Source: CAURMH01 sp963525745
GTDB taxonomy: Bacteria; Pseudomonadota; Gammaproteobacteria; Enterobacterales; Pasteurellaceae
DNA length: 12,619 nucleotides
Reading direction: 5' to 3'
Assembly (NCBI GenBank): GCA_963525745.1
Contig: CAURMH010000046.1
Span: 1 to 12,619, forward strand
The first letter of the stretch is position 1. Every line of letters begins with the position of its first letter. The position numbers and the translations under genes are program-made. Positions 7,863 to 12,619 of the stretch are shown one piece after another. The notes beneath the pieces are model-generated. The model worked only from the letters and a program-made list of their open reading frames with translations, had not been told where the DNA came from and did no database searches.

Positions 7863-9299
7863 TTATTCAACAATCAATGTACGACATACGTTTGTATCGC
7901 CTGCCGATTCGTCGCCTTGCGTCAACAAGACCAAATCGCCCGACACCAAATAACCTTGCTCTTTAAGCAGGTTTATCGCCGCTTTTGCACCGGCGGCACT
8001 ACGCGTATCGCCATCGTTAAATACCGGCGTCACCCCACGATACAAGGCGCATCGATTTAAGGTTTGTTGAACACGCGAAAGGGCAAAAATTGGCAAACCG
8101 GAACTAATACGCGACATTAATAACGCCGTGCGACCGGAATGGGTTAGGCTCACAATTGCCGCAATACCTTTCATATGGTTTGCCGCATACATCGCCGACA
8201 TTGCTACAGATTCTTCAATCGAATCAAATTCTCTATCTAAACGATGATGAGAAACGCTGGCGCTCGGCACTTTTTCTGCACCTAAACAAACAGCCGCCAT
8301 GGCTGCAACAGTTTCGGACGGATACTGCCCCGCCGCCGTTTCGGCCGAAAGCATGACGGCATCGGTTCCGTCCAGCACAGCATTAGCAACGTCCATCACT
8401 TCCGCACGCGTCGGCATCGGATTGCTAATCATGGATTCCATCATTTGGGTTGCGGTTATCACTGCGCGATTTAGCTGACGGGTGCGACGAATTAAGCGTT
8501 TTTGAACGCCGGCCAATTCAGGATCGCCAATTTCCACACCCAAATCGCCACGCGCCACCATTACTACATCGGAAGCCAAAATAATGTCGTCCATCGCTTC
8601 TTGTGTGGCAACTGCTTCGGCACGCTCAACTTTAGCGACAATTTTAGTCTCCAACCCGGCTTTTAACGCCAATTCACGTGCATAGTTCAAATCCGCCCCG
8701 GAGCGCGGGAAAGAAACCGCCAAAAAGTCAACACCAATACGCGCCGCCGTGATAATGTCGGCTTTATCTTTTTCCGTTAACGCGTCTGCAGAAAGCCCGC
8801 CGCCGAGTTTATTAATTCCTTTATTGTTTGACAACGGTCCGCCGACGGTCACTTCGGTAAACACTTTCACCTTGTCCGTAGACAGCACTTTTAATTGAAC
8901 ACGGCCGTCATCCAATAACAAAATATCCCCCGGCACCACGTCTTGCGGCAGGGTTTTATAATCCAATCCCACGGATTGTTGATCGCCTTCGCCTTTCGGT
9001 AACTCCGCGTCTAAAATAAATTTATCTCCCACATTGAGGAAAATTTTACCGTCTTTAAACGTTGAAATGCGAATTTTTGGTCCCTGTAAATCGCCCAAAA
9101 TCGCGACAGTTTTGCCTAATTTTTTCGCAATCGCACGTACACGTTCAGCGCGTTCGATATGATCTTCCGGCGAGCCGTGTGAAAAATTCATACGAACCAC
9201 ATTGGCGCCTGCCGCAATAATTTTTTCCAAATTATTATCGCGATCCGTGGCCGGCCCCATGGTACATACAATTTTGGTTCTTCTTAGTCTTCTAGACAT
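7863..9299 (-). CDS. pykA: Pyruvate kinase II
   Basis: Last step of glycolysis: phosphoenolpyruvate + ADP to pyruvate + ATP, cytosolic homotetramer. The 478 residues match the PykA (AMP-activated, type II) form far better than PykF. The N-terminus MSRRLRRTKIVCTMGPATDRDNN, VVRMNFSHGSPEDH (35-47), GDLQGPKIR (69-77), GGPLSNNKGINKLGGG and the ending CRTLIVE are all typical. The active-site signature IVAKVERAEAV contains Lys223 and the metal-binding Glu225; MVARGDLGVE (247-256) and TQMMESM (284-290) are intact. The ATG at 9299 has GGAG seven bases upstream. It is monocistronic by appearance, with a promoter at 9411-9383 and a terminator at 7840-7811, and is divergent from tRNA-Val. Confidence 0.97.
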   Translation of the reverse strand: MSRRLRRTKIVCTMGPATDRDNNLEKIIAAGANVVRMNFSHGSPEDHIERAERVRAIAKKLGKTVAILGDLQGPKIRISTFKDGKIFLNVGDKFILDAELPKGEGDQQSVGLDYKTLPQDVVPGDILLLDDGRVQLKVLSTDKVKVFTEVTVGGPLSNNKGINKLGGGLSADALTEKDKADIITAARIGVDFLAVSFPRSGADLNYARELALKAGLETKIVAKVERAEAVATQEAMDDIILASDVVMVARGDLGVEIGDPELAGVQKRLIRRTRQLNRAVITATQMMESMISNPMPTRAEVMDVANAVLDGTDAVMLSAETAAGQYPSETVAAMAAVCLGAEKVPSASVSHHRLDREFDSIEESVAMSAMYAANHMKGIAAIVSLTHSGRTALLMSRISSGLPIFALSRVQQTLNRCALYRGVTPVFNDGDTRSAAGAKAAINLLKEQGYLVSGDLVLLTQGDESAGDTNVCRTLIVE

Positions 9300-9382
9300 T
9301 CATCTACTCCATCAAATAATTATAGAATTCAACAAGTTTGTTTTTATTTCAGATAAAATAACCCAAGCATAAAGCTGCGCGC

Positions 9383-9411
9383 ATTATACGCATAAACCGC
9401 TGTAAAATCAA
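9383..9411 (-). promoter_or_regulatory. Sigma-70 promoter of pykA
   Basis: On the - strand: -35 TTGATT (9411-9406), a 17-base spacer, and a perfect -10 TATAAT (9388-9383), followed by a GC-rich GCGCGC discriminator. Expected start near 9376, giving a leader of about 75 bases. The GC-rich discriminator is of the kind seen at stringent-response-controlled promoters (inference). Confidence 0.7.
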
Positions 9412-9496
9412 AACTACAATCACGCCGCCGGGAAATATCGCCTTCCCCGTTTTTGATTAATTTTCTAGCAAAAAGAAAGAATTTTTACAAATTCAC

Positions 9497-9525
9497 TTGA
9501 ATTTATGCCGAAAACCCGATAATAT
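9497..9525 (+). promoter_or_regulatory. Sigma-70 promoter of tRNA-Val
   Basis: -35 TTGAAT (9497-9502), 17-base spacer, -10 TAATAT (9520-9525), then a GC-rich CGCCGCG discriminator typical of stable-RNA promoters, about 20 bases before the mature tRNA. Between this site and the pykA promoter (9412-9496) I see nothing more than AT-rich spacer. Confidence 0.6.
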
Positions 9526-9545
9526 TCGCCGCGTTTCCTTAAAGC

Positions 9546-9622
9546 GCGACTATAGCTCAGTTGGTTAGAGCACCACCTTGACATGGTGGGGGTCACTGGT
9601 TCGAGTCCAGCTAGTCGCACCA
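9546..9622 (+). tRNA. tRNA-Val (anticodon GAC)
   Basis: Complete 77-base tRNA with encoded CCA. Acceptor GCGACTA (9546-9552) pairs perfectly with TAGTCGC (9612-9618), discriminator A, CCA at 9620-9622. D-arm GCTC/GAGC. Anticodon stem CCACC/GGTGG with loop TTGACAT, anticodon GAC at 9580-9582, reading GUC and GUU valine codons. T-loop TTCGAGT at 9600-9606. The T-stem is paired except at its first position, where A (9595) faces C (9611). Single gene with its own promoter and terminator. Confidence 0.97.
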
Positions 9623-9635
9623 AACAACTCCTTGT

Positions 9636-9668
9636 ACCCCACGTAATTTAACGTGGGGTTTTATTTTA
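9636..9668 (+). terminator. Intrinsic terminator of tRNA-Val
   Basis: Nine-bp stem ACCCCACGT (9636-9644) / ACGTGGGGT (9651-9659) with a 6-base loop, followed by TTTATTTTAT; 14 bases after the tRNA CCA. Confidence 0.92.
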
Positions 9669-9721
9669 TCCCGCTTTTTACAAAGCTTTATCACTCTTTT
9701 ACTCAATACATTTAAACGCAC

Positions 9722-9839
9722 CTAATCGTCTCTAATCTCAGTTTTTATCCGCAAAGTCACCTCAAAGAACGACAAGAAGAACAATCCACCACCTTTTTAG
9801 GCATATACTTGCCTCTTTGTGATTGGTTTCATTTTTCAT
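9722..9839 (-). other. Unexplained stretch after fic: broken small ORF or conserved non-coding DNA
   Basis: The 9669-9867 interval holds no full gene. On the - strand an ATG at 9839 opens 25 codons beginning MKNETNHKEAS and ending KRWWIVLLVVL with a TGA at 9764-9762. In another frame the reading continues at once as FFEVTLRIKTEIRDD to a TAG at 9724-9722, and that frame is then stop-free into the antisense of tRNA-Val. Joined, this would be a small protein with a hydrophobic helix and a charged tail, interrupted by a frameshift and a nonsense codon. AAGGA abuts the first ATG with no spacing, but has good spacing to an overlapping ATG at 9830 that yields only 11 codons. I do not recognise a family. 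It may be a decayed gene, a repeat element, or chance. Confidence 0.25.
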
Positions 9840-9867
9840 TCCTTGCCTAAATTTTAGGTCACCAGCA

Positions 9868-9895
9868 AAAACGCGGTCAAAAATAACCGCGCTTT
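9868..9895 (-). terminator. Intrinsic terminator of fic, built from a degenerate USS pair
   Basis: On the - strand: AAAGCGCGGT (9895-9886), 8-base loop, ACCGCGTTTT with the T tract continuing to 9867. The stem reaches 10 bp if one G.U is counted. It starts 3 bases after the fic TAG. The two arms resemble the uptake signal (AA..GCGGTCAAAAA), facing each other. Confidence 0.82.
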
Positions 9896-9897
9896 AA

Positions 9898-11238
9898 CTA
9901 TGCTTTTTTACACTGTTTTAATCTTTCCAATAAATCATTTGGCGAGATATAACCTATTTGATTTCCGCTTTTTAATTGCCCGAATAAATCCATGTCAGCC
10001 AATCGCTTTAAATCTTTTCTCGCGGTATTTTCACTAATGCCATATTCAATACTGATTTCTTTAGCCGTAAAAATTGTCCCCGTTTCTTTAGCCGCTTTTT
10101 GTAATAGCTGAAGTTGTCTATCGTTGAGTTTTGGCTCTACGCTTGCCGTGAATTTCGCTATTGCTGAACTAAAGGCCTTAAAATTGTTCTGCTTGTCGCT
10201 GATATATTTTTCTAAATCTGTGATTGCGCGCTTTATTGTTTCCGCTTGATAATACAAAAAATAAGTGACGTCTAAGTCATCGGTTTCTGCATAAAGATAC
10301 GCTCGTGCATATTTGCTTGGTGCCTCTTTCAGTAAACGACTGATAGAAATATATTCAAAGAGCCAATAACCGTTTTTAAGCATAAACCAATAGAACAAGG
10401 CGCGGGCAGTTCTTCCGTTGCCGTCTCCGAAAGGATGAATAAAGCCAATAAGAAAATGTAGAATGATGGCTTTAACCACCGGGTGAATAAATTCTGCCTC
10501 CACGCCGTTATGATTGGCATTGGCAAAATTACAAAAACTTTGCATTAATGCCGGTAAATCTTCAAACTTTGGCGGCTGATGGATAATATTGCCATCATAA
10601 TCGGCAATATAGATTTCGTCATTCCGTCTTAATTCCCCCGATACAGCATTATTTTCTATTGCCCGCTCTGTAGCTATGCTATGTAATTTTAGTATCATAT
10701 CCAGCGAAAGCGGGGCGTTTTTAAGTGTAATTGCCTGTTGCATTAAGCGGTAATTATTAACAATCATCATTTCATCTTTCGTTTTTGGCTTCCGTGCAGT
10801 TTCCAGCATTTCTTTCGCCACTTTACGCGTAGTGGCTGCGCCTTCCAGTTGTGCCGACGTGATGGCCTCTTCCATTATCAAAGATTTTAATAAAAAACGG
10901 TTTTGCTCGTTTGAGCTTAATCCTGCGAGATTGTTAGTGCCGATACTTCCGCCTGCTGTTTTGTCAATGAAGTGTAGTAACGCCTGTAATGAGACGGGGA
11001 CGGCATAAGCAAAGTCATATTTGCCAATCGTAAAATGATTAAGCAGCGCGCCACGACTGAGTTTTGTTGCCATCCAGGCAAAATCCGTATTTTGAGAGTA
11101 GATTCGCTTGAATTTATCCCAGTGTAAATATCTCCCCTTTTCGTCAGTCGCCTTATATTGCCCCATTGAAGAAAGGTTTTTTTGAGTAAGCTCTATTGCC
11201 AATAATTCTGCTAGCGATTTTGGTTTTGATACTTTCAT
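9898..11238 (-). CDS. Class II Fic-domain protein with C-terminal winged helix (predicted AMPylase)
   Basis: 446 residues. A Fic-type N-terminal region includes YAVPVSLQALLHFIDKTAG (78-96). The autoinhibitory helix SAQLEG at 128-133 fits the class II (S/T)xxxE(G/N) motif, whose Glu blocks ATP binding. The full catalytic FIC motif HPFGDGNGRTAR is at 268-279, with the His, the metal-binding Asp and both Gly/Asn/Arg elements intact. At about 380-425 (DRQLQLLQKA, then FTAKEISIEYGISENTARKD) is a helix-turn-helix/winged-helix domain like DeoR/MarR folds. Fic enzymes usually transfer AMP from ATP to hydroxyls of target proteins; the target is unknown. No small antitoxin gene is adjacent, consistent with built-in inhibition. 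I start at the ATG at 11238, not the TTG at 11247, because the TTG lies in a palindrome; no clear Shine-Dalgarno precedes either. Confidence 0.9.
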   Translation of the reverse strand: MKVSKPKSLAELLAIELTQKNLSSMGQYKATDEKGRYLHWDKFKRIYSQNTDFAWMATKLSRGALLNHFTIGKYDFAYAVPVSLQALLHFIDKTAGGSIGTNNLAGLSSNEQNRFLLKSLIMEEAITSAQLEGAATTRKVAKEMLETARKPKTKDEMMIVNNYRLMQQAITLKNAPLSLDMILKLHSIATERAIENNAVSGELRRNDEIYIADYDGNIIHQPPKFEDLPALMQSFCNFANANHNGVEAEFIHPVVKAIILHFLIGFIHPFGDGNGRTARALFYWFMLKNGYWLFEYISISRLLKEAPSKYARAYLYAETDDLDVTYFLYYQAETIKRAITDLEKYISDKQNNFKAFSSAIAKFTASVEPKLNDRQLQLLQKAAKETGTIFTAKEISIEYGISENTARKDLKRLADMDLFGQLKSGNQIGYISPNDLLERLKQCKKA

Positions 11239-11245
11239 AAATAAC

Positions 11246-11269
11246 AACGCAATTTTTAAATATTGCGTT
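11246..11269. promoter_or_regulatory. Palindromic candidate operator in front of the fic gene
   Basis: AACGCAAT (11246-11253) and ATTGCGTT (11262-11269) are exact inverse complements. The centre also contains self-complementary TTTAAA (11255-11260), so all 24 positions are symmetric except one T/T pair. It ends 7 bases before the fic ATG, where a bound dimer would block transcription or translation initiation. A further ATTGCGTT occurs at 11493-11500. Confidence 0.5.
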
Positions 11270-11310
11270 AGTTAAACACTTTTACTGGAAATTGTCTATA
11301 GCATGAAATG

Positions 11311-11338
11311 AAAAAGCGGTCAAATTGACCGCACTTTT
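11311..11338 (-). terminator. USS-dyad hairpin
   Basis: On the - strand: GCGGTCA / TGACCGC followed by TTTTT, outer arms AAA/TTT around a two-base mismatch. One arm contains a perfect uptake signal (11328-11336), the other a degenerate one. It acts in the adhesin direction as a second, back-up terminator between adhesin and fic. The rest of 11270-11450 shows no gene I can support. Confidence 0.65.
11328..11336 (-). repeat. DNA uptake signal sequence
   Basis: ACCGCACTT on the + strand, i.e. AAGTGCGGTCAATTT on the - strand; intergenic, forming one arm of the hairpin at 11311-11338. Confidence 0.85.
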
Positions 11339-11450
11339 AATCTGTTTACGCCCCGGCGATAAGTTTAAAGGTTTGCGGGGATTTTTGCCATGGGCCGTGA
11401 GTAACAAAATGTGGGCTTTGCGGGTAAGATAGTAATTAAATAAAGCCAAT

Positions 11451-11480
11451 AAAAAAGGTGGGCTAAAAGCCCACCCTACG
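11451..11480 (-). terminator. Intrinsic terminator of the adhesin gene, REP-like sequence
   Basis: On the - strand: CGTAGGGTGGGCT, loop TTT, AGCCCACC, then six T (11456-11451). The 8-bp GC-rich stem lies 42 bases after the adhesin stop codon. The GTAGGGTGGGC...GCCCACC pattern is like REP-type intergenic repeats seen in many gammaproteobacteria. Confidence 0.85.
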
Positions 11481-11516
11481 ATTAATTGATTAATTGCGTT
11501 TAATGCAACTAACGGA

Positions 11517-12619
11517 TTACCATTGGTAACCGACGCTTCCGCCGTAAGTGAGGTCGCTACGGCTGTTTAAGCCAATACCGAATTTCACAGACAGTTTGTT
11601 GTCGTCGGAGTTACGTGCGTAACCTACTGCAACCGCGTGTTCACCACGGTAGCCGCCTGCCGCTGCGGAAACTAAAGTTTTACCCGCTTCGTTAGGACGT
11701 TGTAAGAACGCCATCGCTGTTGCACCGGCGATACCTGCACGAAGTTTCTTATCAACGTGGTTCACTTTGTTGTTTACGTTATTAATGTTGTTATTAATAT
11801 TGTTAACAACGGTTGGTGATCCGATAACGGCCGCTTGAACCGCTTCGTTCAATTGTGCCACGTTAACCGCGTCAGTAGCTGCTGTACCTTTCGCCACGTC
11901 GTGAACTTGGTTGCCGCCCATGCTGACACGACTGCCTGTCGCGACTTCAACAGTCTTACCTGCGCCGCCAAGTCTTACGTTGCCGTTTGCCGTTAAGTCG
12001 TTAGTCACCACGCTATTTACATTGATGTCTTGTTTCAATGCCACGCTGATAGTACGACCGCTTTGCGTAATCGCAATGTTGTCGCCTGCGTCGATGGTGA
12101 CAAGGCTATTGGTGGCGTTCACGGTTTCAGTCGCAGAACCAGTTACAGTACCTGAACCAGATGCAGTTGTCGTAATGTTCCAACCATTGTCTGCTGTTTG
12201 TTGAGCAAAGCTCATTGCATTACTCGCCATTGTTACCGCGCTATTTGCAGTAGTGTTCGCCGCGTTAGCCGTATTTTGTGCTGCAATAGCTGTTGCATTC
12301 GCTGCATTCGCTGTTGTTTGCGCTGCATTAGCAGTGGTATTCGCTGTATTCGCAGTCGCTTGTGCTGCGTTAGCAGTGGTATTCGCTGTATTCGCAGTCG
12401 CTTGTGCTGCGTTAGCTGTAGTGTTGGCTACGTTTGCTGTGTTTTGCGCTGCAGTAGCTGTTGCATTTGCTGTGTTCGCTGTACTTTGCGCCGCATTAGC
12501 CGTAGTATTTGCTACATTTGCTGTGCTTTGCGCCGCAAGCGCAGTGCTTTGTGCAACGGAAGCAGTACTGTTCGCTGCAAGTGCAGTACTGTGTGCGATC
12601 GCTGCTGAACTATTTGCTG
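11517..12619 (-). CDS. Trimeric autotransporter adhesin (YadA/Hia-like), C-terminal part
   Basis: Open to the right edge, so the N-terminus (signal peptide, head) is missing; 366 residues are visible, counted here from the codon at 12617. Residues 1-129 are an Ala/Asn/Thr/Gln stalk in heptads such as AQSTANV and ANTTANA. Then comes a short beta-rich module (WNITTTASGSG, TIDAGDNIAITQSGRTI), a HIM/stalk motif GGNQVHDVAKGTAATDAVN at about 234-252, an Asn-rich coil VVNNINNNINNVNNKV near 270-285, and the YadA anchor (about 287-366: DKKLRAGIAGATAMA, ending in GYQW with an aromatic last residue). In this type Vc family three anchors form one outer-membrane barrel that exports the stalk, giving surface adhesion. 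An internal ATG at 12230 is not the start, as the frame stays open upstream. Ligand unknown. Confidence 0.95.
   Translation of the reverse strand, partial: ANSSAAIAHSTALAANSTASVAQSTALAAQSTANVANTTANAAQSTANTANATATAAQNTANVANTTANAAQATANTANTTANAAQATANTANTTANAAQTTANAANATAIAAQNTANAANTTANSAVTMASNAMSFAQQTADNGWNITTTASGSGTVTGSATETVNATNSLVTIDAGDNIAITQSGRTISVALKQDINVNSVVTNDLTANGNVRLGGAGKTVEVATGSRVSMGGNQVHDVAKGTAATDAVNVAQLNEAVQAAVIGSPTVVNNINNNINNVNNKVNHVDKKLRAGIAGATAMAFLQRPNEAGKTLVSAAAGGYRGEHAVAVGYARNSDDNKLSVKFGIGLNSRSDLTYGGSVGYQW
12240..12619 (-). repeat. Tandem 21/42-bp heptad-coding repeats in the adhesin stalk
   Basis: Period of 21 bases (7 codons), with a higher-order 42-base unit alternating AQ.TAN. 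and ANTTANA. Two 42-base copies, 12328-12369 and 12370-12411, are identical at every base; flanking copies are diverged. The repeat may continue past the window edge. Confidence 0.9.

Noticed and set aside
11238..11247. TTG at 11247 as the fic start
   Set aside because: It adds only three residues, lies inside the palindrome, and an ATG follows three codons later.
11351..11385. CCCCG...CGGGG followed by ATTTTT on the + strand as a terminator
   Set aside because: The stem is only 5 bp with a 20-base loop, and no + strand gene lies upstream that would need it.
11282..11449. Stop-free - strand frame of about 55 codons from a TTG between adhesin and fic
   Set aside because: It runs through the USS hairpin and begins next to the adhesin terminator, has only a TTG start and no Shine-Dalgarno; more likely intergenic DNA without stops by chance or an old repeat.
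12198..12608. Cys/Arg/Ser-rich open frame on the + strand (136 codons)
   Set aside because: It is the antisense of the adhesin stalk; the Cys-rich composition follows from GCA/ACA/GCG codons read backwards. The - strand frame has clear family motifs.
12300..12619. Regular repeats that could suggest a CRISPR array
   Set aside because: The period is 21/42 bases with no unique spacers, and it encodes protein heptads in frame with the YadA anchor.

Overview
The window looks like a Pasteurellaceae chromosome (Haemophilus / Pasteurella / Aggregatibacter / Basfia-Actinobacillus succinogenes side of the family). The main clue is five perfect copies of the Hin-type DNA uptake signal AAGTGCGGT. Two intrinsic terminators are also built from paired USS-like sequences. 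The housekeeping proteins are close relatives of their E. coli counterparts. Genus is inference; all family assignments come from reading the protein sequences, with no database search.

Layout: (1) 3-365, + strand, the C-terminal end of nrdB (class Ia ribonucleotide reductase small subunit) with its terminator. (2) 447-1562, + strand, an AT-rich membrane acyltransferase of the OafA-like acyltransferase-3 family, which sits in the slot after nrdB. (3) 7754-1623, - strand, a compact unit yoaA - tsaB - yeaY - fadD - rnd. As I recall it, E. coli has the same gene order. It encodes an XPD/DinG-type Fe-S helicase, a tRNA t6A synthesis subunit, a Slp-family lipoprotein, an acyl-CoA synthetase and RNase D. 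A bidirectional terminator separates rnd from the convergent acyltransferase. (4) 9299-7863, - strand, pykA with its own promoter and terminator. (5) 9546-9622, + strand, tRNA-Val(GAC) with promoter and terminator. (6) From 9623 to the right edge, an accessory-looking region on the - strand: a decayed or non-coding stretch, a class II Fic protein with a C-terminal winged helix, and the C-terminal part of a trimeric autotransporter adhesin whose N-terminus lies outside the window.

The left and middle parts are ordinary core genome: nucleotide reduction, repair, tRNA modification, lipid activation, RNA maturation and glycolysis. The most interesting features are in the right third. One is a 24-bp near-perfect palindrome directly in front of the Fic gene, whose product carries its own DNA-binding-like domain, so autoregulation is a testable idea. 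Others are an adhesin stalk made almost only of Ala/Asn/Thr/Gln heptads encoded by tandem 42-bp repeats, USS-derived terminators, a REP-like terminator, and an unexplained stretch after tRNA-Val that reads as a broken small ORF. I did not find a clear new multi-gene system; the Fic/operator pair is the nearest candidate.
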